The notes under the pieces were generated by a model, which was not told where the DNA came from, did not search any database, and saw only the letters and a program-made list of their open reading frames with translations. 64,000 bases of DNA from Ricordea florida (taxonomy: Eukaryota; Cnidaria; Anthozoa; Corallimorpharia; Ricordeidae): NCBI GenBank assembly GCA_949710005.1, contig OX453280.1:19323762-19387761 (forward strand), read 5' to 3'. This document shows, in pieces, positions 10,102-22,420 of this stretch (position 1 is its first letter; each line of letters begins with the position of its first letter). The position numbers and the translations under genes are program-made.

Positions 10102-12361
10102 TGCTGTCGTCCCCCGTTTACACGTACGACGCAACGACGCAAGCATACACAAGCGCAAACACAAGGGAATTGATTGATTTTCATTGTCCTCTGATTATGC
10201 TTATACACGTCGTGTCGTGTGCGTAAGTTGGACAGCCTTCTGAATAAGGCCTTAATTAGTACCCGACTGTAAATACATTCTACGAGGGAGAAAAATCGCT
10301 GAAACGGAATACTAGGGACCTTAAAGCAAAACACAACAACGACGTCGGCTACAACAGCACCAAACAATAGCATTGATGAACGAAAGAATGAAACTGCCCA
10401 TGCAGAATACAGTCTGGTAGATTTCAAACATGAAATGACCATTTTTCAGGTTTTCTGGAAGACGCGAGTGCCCAACGTCAAAATTTCCAAGAAAAATTTA
10501 TAATGAACTGCGAACGGGTTAAGTTGGAAAAATAGGCGGTTTGAAAAGTTATGGAAAGAAATGAAACAAGCCTGCCGTCATTGATACTGGAGAAAAACAA
10601 ATCCATTTATGGAACGTGCCGTCCCCGGCGTCGTCGTCGTTCTTGCTTAAGCTCCCCTATTGCTAGCGTGACCACCTCAGGGAGATTTGGTTGTGTAGTC
10701 GCATTTCAAGACTCATACTTAACTCTGATGACGATTAGTGTACTTATGTAACGCGGACTCGTTTTCTCACGATCGAAGTCGTGTGAAGTTCAGTTCAGTT
10801 CAGTTCAAGTTTCAAGGAATTAGGGCAAAATAACTTGTAAGTAATGTTCGTTTGGAACTTATTGGATCGTCTAGTGTAGAGTAATGTTTTGAAGAGTTGT
10901 TTCTTCTTTTTTAGTGGATCTATCAGCGTCGTGCTGAACGAATACGAGTTAGTGGCCCTAAATGTGGAAGTAAAAGTCAATAACAAGAGTTATCAGTTTC
11001 GTAGCCATGAGTGAACGCTACAGGTTGTATACAAACTTGTTTCCATAAAACCGATGTCCTCAGTACCACATATGATACAGACAGACATTTTATGGGATCT
11101 TAGTGAGCATACCTTGTCTGGTAATTCTTCTAAGAGCTTTGCTTTTCTGGGGCACTCAAGACCAGCTGAGGCATCACAAGAAACTGCAATGTGCAAGGTT
11201 GATATTAATTGTGTACTTGTCTATAGTTCTTTTCTTGTTATTCCTAGATGCTATAAGCACGTTGAGAGTCGTAAACGCGCCAGAAAATAAACCGACTACT
11301 TGATTTGGACTCGTGTTTACGTGACGACTTTTAAACACATTTTTGGCTGGAGTTGATTTAAATTACGCATGCGCTACCCATTCCAGTACAATGGAATGCC
11401 AATTTCATACCGAACCGAGTGGCCGCGCCTCCTTGACTTCATGCCGGTGCGAGATTTCGCACCGGCAAAGAAACCGGGGTGAACACGCTCCTGTATGACT
11501 CGCTCCATCATGACTTTTTTGGTGGTATAATGTTAACGAATACAGAACCGCAAGAGGGAACCGTGGTGAACTCGTATGGGGTGAAATTCACCGCGGTACC
11601 ATGTAAGCACTCTCTTTAAATGGGCTCATCCTCGGTGTAAAAACCTGTTACGTTCACGAGTGACGTAGAACAAAAAAAGCAGAGGAGACAAAAAAATAGA
11701 GACTAGGAAAATAATTGTGAAAAAAAACAAAGGAAAACTTCGCAGGTTTTTTTTGCAAGACTGCAGAAATTAGCATAGACTGGGGCGAGAAGTTTCCAAA
11801 TATGGTACTTTGGCGATCTTGAATCTGGACAAGCTCAGTGTGAACACGCGTTACAATTATTGTGTAAGATTTTTGTGAATAATCCAGAATAATCTCCAGA
11901 ATAATCAAGGTCGAGGTAGGGGTTATCACCCGAAGGTGAAGGCTGAGGCTGGTAAACTTTGCCGAGACCTTGGTTATTCTGGATATCACAAAAACCGAAT
12001 CTAATAATTGTTTTATTATACATTGAACAAAAAAAAAATGGTCATGACAGTGAGTGGTAATTTATTTCTTAACGAAGCAAACCTAGAAGTCATGTTTTTG
12101 CTTCTTCACTGACGGCAAGCACCACAAAGCGCGCGAACTTGACATGATTACCCTTAGAAATCATGCACCGTGGTCACATGACATGATTATCCGTGAACTT
12201 GAGTGTCCTTGACACGATTATTGTATAACCTGCAGTTATGACATCATAGGTGCTGATTTCGAAAATTCACGGTACGCTTTCGGCCAATCAGAAAAGAGAT
12301 AGTGAGTTCAATGTATAATAATAAGTATTATGGGTTTCTGTATAACATTATACTTTTAGTG
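10102..12361. other. Intergenic, repeat fragments only
   Basis: No gene recognised. Visible items: a (GTTCA)n stretch near 10790-10805, a short hairpin with arms GCCGGTGCGA/TCGCACCGGC near 11442-11465, and a fold-back repeat at about 11855-11995 with arms built on CCAGAATAA/TTATTCTGG. This lies downstream (3') of the minus-strand ApeC gene and may contain its 3' untranslated region and polyadenylation site. Confidence 0.4.
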
Positions 12362-15300
12362 TTATATGAATGTAATCTGACCTGGTTGATAGTAGCAGTA
12401 GTATATTCTAGTATTGTATGGGTCTTCCGCTGGACCATGTGGTGTAACTCGGCTGTGGGTGTTTTGGTTTACTTGATCTTCGTCGTCAAACTGGACATAC
12501 TCCGAGATAACCTGAAAACAGTCGCAGCAATCACATCGGACTGAAAAACAATGCTCGTGAATTTCTGAAGTCAAAATTACCGTGCTCTGACTTTGTAACA
12601 CAACTAGCCCCTACAGCTTCCTTTTTTCCAAGAACGATTAGTTTTTACAGCCATATAATAATAATAATAATAATAATAATGATAATAATAATAATAATAA
12701 TAATATTAGTACTAGTAATGGTAATAATGACCTTTAATTGAGTGCCAACTGTATCTAGCACTGACGTACTAATTGGGGATACTGTAAAGCACAAATGAAA
12801 TTAAATCAATCAAATCAAATGTTGGTTTTTGGGAGAAGGGAAAACCGGAGTAACCGAACAAAAACCTCTCGGAGCAGAGTACAGAACCAACAAATTCAGC
12901 CCACATATGACGCCAGGGCTGGGAATCGATCGAGCCCGGGACACATTGGTGGAAGGGTAGCGCTCCCACCACTGCGCTAACCCTGCGCTCCCCCAATAGA
13001 TAGACAAGGTGGCAGCTGTCGTAAGATTTCGTGCTGTTGGTTGGCAAAACCAAGGGCTGAACAAAAGAACAAACAGCTGCTGAAGCTGTGTATATAACTG
13101 CGATGATCAATTAATGTCATTACATGTTACTCCGCAGTTCAAATACATGGTCTTTCATATATGTTCACTTGCAGAACAAACAAAGGAAACAATGCTCCGA
13201 GTCCTGTTAACAATGGAGGTGTTACACTTCGACATGCAGTCATCAAATTAAGAGGCTTAAAAGACATGCAACCTTGTTTATTTAATTCAGATAGCAACTT
13301 ACGACTCACTGTGTAATATCGCACTTGTTGGCATCTAGGTGAACCATAGGCCATCAAGTAGAATGGAGCACCGTACGGTAAAGATATTGATGCGGATTTT
13401 CTTCCAGATATGCTGCAGCAAAAGTAAATGACCGTATTTTCTCCGTATATGCCATTAGGTACTTCTCCGCCTATGGAATTCGGATAATCAAGTCCTGTGT
13501 TTTCGTCATCCCATTTTATCCAGCCTGGAAAAAGGTTAGTTGGGCTTTGTTACAGTATTTGTGGCCGCTATTTTACTTAGATGAAGCGTAATATCAAATT
13601 TAATGGAATGCATCTTTTCGGTGTTTCGAAAAATACAAAATATCAGAAAAAACGCGACGAAGAAATATCAAGGATCTAAAGGAAAGTTATTTGACTTATT
13701 CATGAAACGAAGGGTCGGACCTACAACAGCAACAACAATGCACTTTATTTTACAATACAAAAAATTATTACAAACCAATTATAAGGATATATAACGTTAC
13801 AACGTATTAATGGCCTCGGTAAAAGTCAGTGAATGAAGGCTAAGAAAACCGCGAGGTTATCTGGTTAGCCTCCATTTCATTGAACACCGCCGTTGAAGTC
13901 GAAATCAGTCTTCGCGAAGATGACGGACAAAAGTGAGAGGAAGAATGGTCAGGAAAAATAATGTTTGACTTTGATGTTGCTGAGACAAGAGATAATTATT
14001 GGAGAAAACAAATGGGTTGAGATCTTCAAAGTAATATGGAATTTGTTGCCAAAGATCTATAGCCGAGTATGAGATCATTTGTTTGCCAGTATTGTTTATT
14101 CGAAATTTATATAAATTTTGTTTGGCCACGTACCGGGTGTTATAATGGTGTACGCTGCAGGCATGCTGGAAGAAATGATCAAATGGTTTTGGCAATGCAA
14201 GGAACCGTTTGAGCCACGCATGTGTATGAATTCCATATACACTCTTCACTGTTAAGATATTCAGGATATTGATTTTTGGTAAAGCACTAGCCGTATTTTT
14301 ACTAGACAGAGTAGCAAAAAATATCAGCCTAATAGCATGATTTTGCTTAGTTTGAATTTTCTGAAGGTTTGTGTTGCAGGTACTTCCCCACGCTACAATA
14401 GCAAACGAAATATAGGGATAGATAAGGTTATATATAATAGAGTTTCCATAAGTTGTTTTAAGAGATCAATGATGCCTTAATATATGTAGAAATTACTCCT
14501 ATAGTTCTTGAGAGCTTTGCGCAGACATACGAGATATGGTACTTCCAAGATAAAGAACTATCAATCACAACTCGTTATCCCGTTCCAAGAATTGGGAAGA
14601 TCCATCTAGGTTAGTTATATAGAGGATATTACATGGCCGCGCGGAGATATGTTATTTCTCTTCGAGTGTTGAAAAATATTTCACGAGTGAGCGCAGCGAA
14701 CGAGTAAAATATTTTTTCAACACGAGAAGAGAAATTTCGTATCTCCAAGCGGCCATGTAATATTCTGTTTATTATATAGATACCGATGAAATATGATGCT
14801 GTGATGGTAATTTCCCATTGGCTGAGCCTGAAGTAGTCATGACAAGCGTGATATCTTCACATGTGAAAGATAAAAATCGTATCTTCACTGGATACCAAAT
14901 TTTCGTCACTGGAAAAATCCTGGTATTTCATCGGTGTCTATATAATAAATTGATGTTAACATTCATATTCTTTTCCTTTGTGAGCTTTTCTTATGATAAA
15001 CTTTGTTTTCTTCAAATTTATCGAAAACCTGTTTATGTCACAACATTCCTTGACCTTTATTAGTTCGGAATTCATTGGTAGGTCCAACACTTTTAAATCC
15101 TTGTCGGATGCAAACACCTTATTATCATCGGCAAATTATCTTAAATGAGAGTAACTCTTAACAAGTAACGCCGAACATTCAGCACAGTCACACCAGTGGC
15201 AACGACAGAGGTTTGAAGTCGAAATCGAAACAGATTCATCGTTAACAATACAATAGTTCCAAACATTCAGGAAATACGAGAATTGAACAAAATTGCGAAG

Positions 15301-16663
15301 GCATATAATTTATATTAACTCTAGAAAAACCTAAGCTCTCAAAATTGTGCGTCATGTTTACATACAACTCGTCTCTGACTTTAGCCGTATGTCGGTCTTT
15401 TGTCGTATCGTAGATATACGACAAATCAAAATGCACAAGTTGTGGTGTAAAGGAAATAGTGCAAGTATCACTTATCTCAATTTGTTGCTTGTAAACGCAA
15501 AAATAAAACTGCTATTTACCTTCGCGTAATCCAGTTGGGCAAGTGTCTCCCTTCTTATATATACAATATTTTCCACGTGGCCAGGGAATTTCCTCCTTGG
15601 TACGTGAGTCGAGATGCATGCAGAACTCCTGCCTTATGCCATGCGCATTGACCTCTCCTGACAAATGGCTGTCGTTTGATTGGTGGTTGGTGTTGTGAAC
15701 GTTTTCGGAGTCCTGGTACCTAAAGCCTTCTCTCCATTGAGCATCGGGACATCCTGACCTGGCTCTGGGAAGGCCATAGCTACCTGAGGGCCAGTGGCGT
15801 GGTAACGAAGTAATGGCTGGGGAAAATGGTGGGTTTTTGTAAGAGTTTTACTTTAGTTCGTAACAAACAATTTCGCTATATAATTTGCTCACTTACCGTA
15901 GACTTATTTCATCCCATATTTATTTGCTTCGGTAGTATTTTTTGGTATATTCTTTTCAAGCAAGACTTGAATTTTCCCCCGTCTAATTCAAGAAATCATT
16001 CCTCCATAATGGACGTTTTCCGTACTAATGGTATATGAGCTGATAGCCTGTGAGTAGGGAACCAATCAGAGCGCGCGTTTGCTCATATCCATGGGTTGCG
16101 GATATAATAATATTGAATATCCCGCGATAGACAGCCAATCAGATTGCTCAGAATGCCAATTGGTGTTAAATTAACTCGTGAACCTTAGGTTGATCTGGTG
16201 CACAATTCTCACCATCCATTTTCTTGGTGTTGTATTGATATTGAAGCAAGACGTTTTATATTGATCACATCTGGGAGTGAAAGGGTTAAAAGACAAAACG
16301 TTATGTGATGCAATGAACTTACTTTGAGATTCTACCGTGTTATACTTTCTCTTACTTGGTGTAGGTGGAGGAACCGTGAAGCCTAAATGGGAAAAAATGA
16401 AACATTTTTTGCATGAAAATTGTGCTTACCGAACTCCAATTTTGTCCTTTCCGATAGGAAACCACTGGTTTTGCAGGCCTCTGATCTTTAATAAAATCCT
16501 GTTGTTCCCAAAACCCAAACTCTTCCTTTTCTTTGGCTCATATGCATCTAACTGCCTAAGAAATATTTACTGAAATCGAGTCCGTTACCCCGGGGTCCTC
16601 TATCTAATTTGAGTTCTATATTATATAGTATAGCCTAGCCAAAGAATAGAAAATAACAATAAT

Positions 16664-16715
<52 letters not shown>

Positions 16716-19700
16716 TGATGATGATGATGATGTACTTTTTCCAATCAAATCTCTCCTGCATGAATTTTTTTAGATATGTGTAGCGCTGGTTGAGTCAAAA
16801 TTAATGTTGAATCACGAGTTTTGACTTAGCGAACAGGATGGTATGGTTTTCTGGTCCGTTAATTCAACACATTAATCTCTACATGGACCAACGTTAACTG
16901 GTGAAAGAACTAAGACAACAGGAATAACGATTACCTTTCAAGAGTTTGGCCAATCCACGTATAACTAAGGAACCCTCCTGAACTGGTATTCCGTTCAATT
17001 TACCTGCTTGCACGGCGCTATAAAGATTATACACGCTTTGTTGAATACGCGAGTCGTTATTAAATGACAGTTCAAAATCTGCCGCAAGATTTCCCTCCAT
17101 GGTTGACCTTTTTGTCGCAGTGTCTTCCCTGTAAAGGAAGTATAACATGTGCTGTAAAATTAATGCAAGCCAGTTCGTCATTGCATCATCGCTGTCACTC
17201 ACGGCTCAAAGAAATGTTCCGGTCACAACGAGGATCGGTGGGACAAACGTTTAATGACAGTCACGAAATGTCATTATGAGTGTAAAAGCACACATGCTGA
17301 TTGGCTAAGAGCTGGGTAATGACTCCTAAATAGAGCAGAATGTTGAAAGTGAGTTCAAAAGGGTTGCAATTGAGTGCGGAAATTTGAAATTAACGTTTTG
17401 CATGTATATTGTTGATAAAGTATTGAACTAAGATCTGCATGCCAAATACAAAACGAGCAATTTCTCACCTCAGCTGGATGACGCTCAAGTTGTCGATATG
17501 GGAATCATTTTTAAGTTCCACTCTTATCTGGTAAAATAAAAAATAAATAAAAAAATTATAAAAAAAACAAAACCGAGAAAAAGAAAAAATAAAGCATTGA
17601 TCTTATACAACGTGCAAAATAGTCGTTAACGGTACTTTTTTTGTTGGACAACTGTATTATTACTCGGGCTACCTGTGGTAGCACGAGTCTAGGTTTCGGT
17701 TTCCTATAAGTCAGTATCGTCGACGTCGAGAATGAGCAAGCCTGCGCTGCTCGCGGTTTGCGGTGTCCCGGAAGGCATGAAAGCGAGGCGCCTTATTTCA
17801 AAATCATCCATGGATCTTTTCTTATTCGTGGTCGCGTGTGAAAAGACATAAGGCTAAATCGGAAGAAAAGTATATCCGGCGATTGAGGAGTAATATTGTT
17901 GTTTTTCCCACATATCGCTTCTTCGCCTTCGATAACTTGGAATCAGATGAATGGCATCAAGTTTCACGACTGTTTTTTTTTTACCGTGGGAACCAAGAAA
18001 GCTGATTGGTCAACATTAATTCGATTAGTAAAGAAACCCAACTATCACTGAAATTTCTGTAAAACCTTAGAGAAAACTTTCTGATAAAATCGCTCAGCTT
18101 AAACACGACGTCGACAAGAATTACGGTGCGATATACAGTCTGGTAGGTTTTTTGCGGTCGTGGAACCAATCATATAGTATACAATATATACAAAACTTAG
18201 GCGTAAACCCACATTCACGTTTGTTCGAAGCCGTATTATCAAGTGTAGCCCGAGTGAACGCTCCCGAGAGCGTCTAGTTGTCAAAGTAATAGAATCAAAG
18301 TAGAAGCCGCATTGTAGCGTTCGTATCGGATTTCAAATTACTGAGGACATCTTGAGTTCAAGCAAAGAAGGTGCCACGATGTTGCTTCGTCAGACAGGAA
18401 ACCTACCTCTACCGTATCTCTCCCAACCTGACATGTCTAAATGCATGGTACCGGCGGAATAATTTTTATATATAATGCTGGGGGTAACCATGCGATGGCC
18501 TAGCATCACATCAAGGCAGAAGGGGGGTGCAAGGTGGGGAGGGGGCAATTCTCCTACAATCTTTGCCAAAATGCCTTGGACCAATCGTCCTAGTTCCTTG
18601 TTTCATACAGATTTTTGGGATTATAACATTTTTTTTTTGGGGGGGGGGAGGGGGGTGGCATGGGGAGAACTTAGTAACGTGTAGTATTTGCCATTTGTTT
18701 TGAAGGGAAAAAGTGCCTGTTGGTCCAAAATTTTAGCAAAGATTGTAGACACGTTATGTTACTGCAAACAACGAACAAGGTAGCGTCGTCTCAAGCTGAG
18801 TACTATGACGATTCTACTCGCGGGTCTCTGGGAGACGTTCACCTTCGGTCAGGTTCAGGATTCATCGGGCAGAAAACGCCTATTGACTTGGCAAGGTGTT
18901 CAAAACGAAGCTATTGTTAATAAAATTCTGATAACAATATAAGAAACGTAAGTGAAACTGGAAGCATTTGTTCTGGGTGCGTTGTGTCGTTATCTTATTT
19001 GTTGCGCATGCTCTGTATCTTACCGCATTCTCGATATTTCTAGTCATTGTATTGTACTGAGAACTCCAGGGCGTGGCTCGGAGGTCTGCCCATTTCTGCA
19101 TGAATGTCACTGATCCTAGATACATTTTACCTGAAATGGATGACAACATATCTACAGATTCTCTCTGATCCATTTTTCATGACCTTGTAATATATTTTTA
19201 CACAACTCCACAGTCGTTACTCAGTACATTTAAATGCAGCTTCTGGTAAATGGCAATGTTTCAAAACACGAAATCGACGGACTTTAAAGAGACACAGCAA
19301 AAAAAACAACAAAACAAAGTTTTTGCTGCTTAAGCAATATCTTATTTGAAACAAAAGTTCAAAACATATAGAACTAAAAGAATAGAGGTTAATAAAATAG
19401 AAGGAAACAGAGGATGCTCGGTCGACAACCTTCAATGCACAACTCCATTATTTTATATCTTCTTTTGTATGCACAATTACGGGAGACTACGGTAAGGTGC
19501 GCAGCTGCAGGTGTAGGTCTGTTTTATTTTGACGGGAGGAACAATAAACCCCATAGGTTCATTACGGGTCTTAACATGATTGTACAGCTGCCTTAGGATG
19601 TATGAATATTTTTTGATAATATCGAGTCAACTTTGCCGTTCACAATCAGGAAATAAAGACAAAGAAAATGTTCTTGAAATTTCCTGAAATGTCCTGAGCG

Positions 19701-19788
19701 ACGCTAGAACTGCTCTTTTTGACTTACCTTCAGCGAAATGGGATGCGCAACAAATAAGAATGGCGCAAACCATTATATAAATCCTCAT
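12362..19788 (-). CDS. Secreted SEA-like + ApeC (apextrin C-terminal domain) protein
   Basis: Seven coding exons join in frame: 19788-19728, 19130-19024, 17527-17469, 17128-16935, 15816-15520, 13524-13325 and 12511-12362, phases 1,0,2,1,1,0; total 1068 nt, 355 aa. Exon 1 is a signal peptide (MRIYIMVCAILICCASHFAE). Exons 2-4 (about residues 21-140) look like a SEA domain (LGSVTF...NIENA, then MEGNLAADFELSF and LNGIPVQEGSL). Exons 5-7 form an ApeC domain: WPSGSYGLPRARSGCP, REGFRYQDSENV, QEFCMHL, WPRGKYCIYKKGDTCP, WIKWDDEN, VPNGIYGENTVIYFCC, PFYLMAYGSPRCQQ, then EYVQFDDEDQ and YYCYYQPGQ. ApeC proteins of other invertebrates bind bacterial cell-wall components and act in innate defence or in the embryo; that role here is inference. 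All introns have GT-AG ends; only the donor after exon 6 (CAA/GTGCGA) is weak. An upstream non-coding exon with donor GTAAGT near 19932 is likely. Introns hold a SINE, a dead retrotransposon and MITEs. Confidence 0.85.
12656..12993 (-). mobile_element. tRNA-derived SINE
   Basis: Read on the minus strand it starts with a tRNA-like head: GTTAGCGCAGTGGTGGGAGC resembles an A box and GGGCTCGATCGATTCCCAG a B box with a short insertion. A tRNA-unrelated body and a tail with TTTGATTTGATTTAATTTCA and CCCCAATTAGT follow, ending in an (ATT)n microsatellite at 12656-12710. The same tail occurs alone at 43560-43671. It lies in the last intron of the ApeC gene, in the same orientation. Confidence 0.85.
13905..14580 (-). 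pseudogene. Non-LTR retrotransposon reverse transcriptase, C-terminal fragment
   Basis: An open 114-codon frame (14249-13905) contains HHYNTRYVAKQNLYKFRIN and AIDLWQQIPYYFEDL, the pattern that follows the palm in CR1/Jockey-like reverse transcriptases. Upstream (to about 14580) the frame is broken but IDSSLSWKYHI, AKLSRTIGVIST and a VAWGS-like piece are readable in other frames. It is a truncated, frameshifted relic inside the exon 5-exon 6 intron of the ApeC gene. Confidence 0.7.
14620..14952. mobile_element. Fold-back MITE
   Basis: Arms around 14623-14690 and 14700-14765 pair (ATATTACATGGCCGC against GCGGCCATGTAATAT, and CTCGTGTTGAAAAA-like inner arms) with loop GAGTGAGCGCAGCGAACGAG. A second pair, TTATATAGATACCGATGAAAT near 14772 and its complement near 14930-14950, flanks a CATTGGCTGAG segment. 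Non-coding. Confidence 0.7.
15835..16110 (+). repeat. Dispersed repeat family R1, copy 1
   Basis: About 275 bp matching 41165-41442 in the same orientation at roughly 88-90% by eye, starting near TTTGTAAGAGTTT and ending with CCAATCAGAGCGCGCGTTTG then GATATAATAA. Located in the exon 4-exon 5 intron of the ApeC gene. A MITE is probable. Confidence 0.7.
16664..16735. repeat. (ATA)n/(ATG)n microsatellite
   Basis: About 15 ATA/ATT-type triplets pass into six GAT triplets. It sits in the exon 4-exon 5 intron of the ApeC gene. Confidence 0.9.
17653..18283. mobile_element. Transposon-like element T, copy 2 (inverted, internally deleted)
   Basis: Reverse-orientation match of 8600-9080 with the same CTCGGGCTAC ends. 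The duplicated region at 48715-48730 runs straight through this position (GTATTATTGTCAAAG), giving an empty site and showing the insertion happened after, or was never shared by, the segmental duplication. It lies in an intron of the ApeC gene. Confidence 0.65.
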
Positions 19789-21976
19789 ACCCCTTTGAAA
19801 GGCGTGACATGGCGTCGAAAAGTCTGTCTTCAATAAGGAGCTGGTTTGTTAGATCTGAGGCTCTATGGAAAGATGAGACATATAAAGATCATAAGGGGCA
19901 ATGTAAGCTCTGGAAGCTTTTACGATTCTTATCCCTTTCACTTACCTTCAATTCATGTTTCAATGGAAAAGCGCTTGGACTCACAAAATGGCAAAGTAAA
20001 AAGTAACAGAAAGTGCTCCTTTCGTTGGTTATTTGTTGTGCTCGTGCCTATAGCCCGAATTGTAAACGAAGATTATCGACGTTTGTTCGGTGGCTGTCGT
20101 TTCTTTTTCGGCAAATATCTCAGAATATGCAAGCTGCAACTTATGTTTTCAGTTGTAAAATAAATCTCAGAGGTTAAAGCTCGCTATAAGCGAAAGATGT
20201 TAATACCTTTCAGAATACAAGATTATTCTACAGTTAAAAGAAACTAGGCAAGCATGAAGCCAAAATCGACCGCACATTCCTTCATGGACCAGTTGACAAG
20301 AGTAAACTGAATAAAGAAAAAGCAATTTTTGTAACGTTACTAGTAGAAACGTTTTGTAACTCTGACAAGTGATGAAAGCGCCTAACCCTTCTAAAGTTGC
20401 ATTCTAACTCAAATTTGACACAAGGACGTCAGGTATGACAATCACGATAACAGGACCGCACTATCTTAGCGCCTTTCATGACATCGATAAGTCACCACCA
20501 AACGACAACCTACCTTTTTCCAGGCCGTTTGTACAAAAGCCACCAAAACCTTTTCTTGTGAAGTACAAGAGAGTTTCTCCTTTCAGTATGACTCTAGGAT
20601 TCGTGAATCAATTCTCCGTCGGGAAAGTAGAACCTTTCATTGGTTATCGAATTTTTGAAGTGCTGTTAAGGCCGGCCAAAGAATTTGGATGAAGCACCTG
20701 CGTTTAATAATGAACGAAGTCAATCGTTATGATTATTATAAACATAGCCACGGTTCAGAGATTTTATGGTAGTTCTTTCATCAGATCAATGAGCAGCGGC
20801 AAACAAGAAAATGTCAACACGTAAAAATCGAAATTCGAAAACGGTGTCCGCATCATTTCTGAACTTCAAACCCAAACATTGATGAAGAAAAGTGGAAGAA
20901 GACTTAATCAATCTACGTGATTTAATGAGACTGGCTAGATCTTCCATAACTTTGATGCTTTGAAGTAAAGAGTGGAGGTGAGGATGTAGGCAATGGCTAT
21001 TGTAGTGTTGACATAATGGTATCGTGTAAACGCCCCTTCATTCACGCATGATTCTTCTATCTAAAAGACCCAGCACCGAAAGAGCAGGTTAAAATGAACT
21101 ACGTTTATTAACTAAGCTTAAGCTTAATTATTGGCAAAATTACTGAATGCTGATTGGCTGAGACAATCAAGAGTGCACTTTTGATAATCAATAGGGCATT
21201 ATAACTCCGATCCTGATTGGTTAACAGTTACCTAGCAGCGAAGCGTTTCGTAATGAATAAATTTCTGTTGGCAGCAACGATTTGGAACCGTGTTTGTTGT
21301 AATTTTAAGAATGAAATGTTCATTAAACGTCAGGTAAATTGATTTCCATTTGTTGCGGCATTGAGCAGGCTTCGCGCGAAAATTTTGGCCTTTATGTGAT
21401 CAAAGGTTGTCTTTTATTAGGCGAGATAAAGGGGAAAAAAGCGGGAAAAAAAAGGAAGCTGGGGCTGCCATTTTGTTTGCTACAACATTCGACATGTATA
21501 GAAGAAATTGAAATTTCCGAAAATATTGCTTCCGTTTTAGTCGATTGTTATTGCAGCGTGCAACAAAAGTGAACCCATTGTGGAAACGGTGTAGTGCTTT
21601 CTCATATTACCCTTTTTTACATAAAAGATCAAACAACCATTTGCCATATTCCCTCTTTTATTTTATCTCCTTTCCATTACAGTTTCTTATATTAGGCCAT
21701 GTGAGTGAATCAGTTCATTCCCTCCAAGGTACACCTAAGGCAAACAAACAGAACAAATGTAAAATTGAATAATAAAATTGAGCAATAAATAAATCACTAA
21801 ATCAGTAAGTAAAAGAATGAGTAAAGAAGAAAAGTTGTCCATTTGGCATTATTTTAGTTTATTTCACAGCATGTTTTTTGACTCGTCACGCAGCCTTTCT
21901 CCGTTTCTCGCATTGTTTCTTCGCAGAGTAATCTTAAAGATAAGGACCGATTCTTTCTCTTTACTTAAAACCGTTA
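19789..21976. other. ApeC leader and intergenic sequence
   Basis: Contains a probable non-coding first exon of the ApeC gene whose donor (GAAG/GTAAGTG) is near 19932-19933 and is conserved in copy B near 49877. A possible minus-strand exon ends at donor 20514 (frame ...GFGGFCTNGLEK). A CTGATTGGCTGAG repeat segment lies near 21150. No further gene recognised. Confidence 0.4.
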
Positions 21977-22260
21977 CACAATTCTTCACCAAGGACCTAG
22001 AATCTGGAACTGTCTTCCTGCATCTATTACAAATTTGTCAAGCTTATCTGTCTTTAAGAACAAAGTGCTAGAGTTTTTATTAAAATAGATACTAAACTAG
22101 TTTAGCCGCACTTCTTCGCAGCCCTTATTTCTTATAATATTGCGATGTTGAGGTGGCCTCTCTTTATAAGCCTGGTGGTTTCCTGAGGTCTCCTCGCCTA
22201 ACAAACTGCTGTATACTGTTAAATTTATTGTAAAAAAGGCTAATAAATAAATGATGATGA
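21977..22260 (+). mobile_element. 5'-truncated non-LTR retrotransposon tail
   Basis: Absent from copy B, where sequence runs directly from AACCGTTACA to AGAATCTTCTGG near 52230. The insertion codes the typical reverse transcriptase C-terminus (QGPRIWNCLPASI, then LSVFKNKVLEFLLK and stop near 22078) followed by a 3' untranslated part ending in AATAAATAAATGATGATGA. Gene-poor, 5'-truncated, with a short 3' repeat tail: a CR1/L2-like end. Confidence 0.8.
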
Positions 22261-22420
22261 AGAATCTTCTGGTTTGTGTACAATGCACCTATAGTGAAAT
22301 CTTCAACATACTGGTCAGTTTCCTGGATATATAATGATACCCTATCATGGACATAAAATCTGTGATTTCTATACCCTATAAAACTAAACTACCTGAAAAC
22401 TACAACCTACAGCTGCATGT

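Noticed and set aside
12302..12544. 80-codon plus-strand frame with hydrophobic residues
   Set aside because: Antisense to the last ApeC exon, which has clear domain similarity on the other strand.
12656..12993. Possible functional tRNA gene
   Set aside because: A and B box-like parts are present but the B box has an insertion and the element continues into a SINE body and microsatellite tail.
12810..13064. 84-codon minus-strand frame
   Set aside because: Overlaps the tRNA-like head and body of a SINE; the sequence is that of the repeat.
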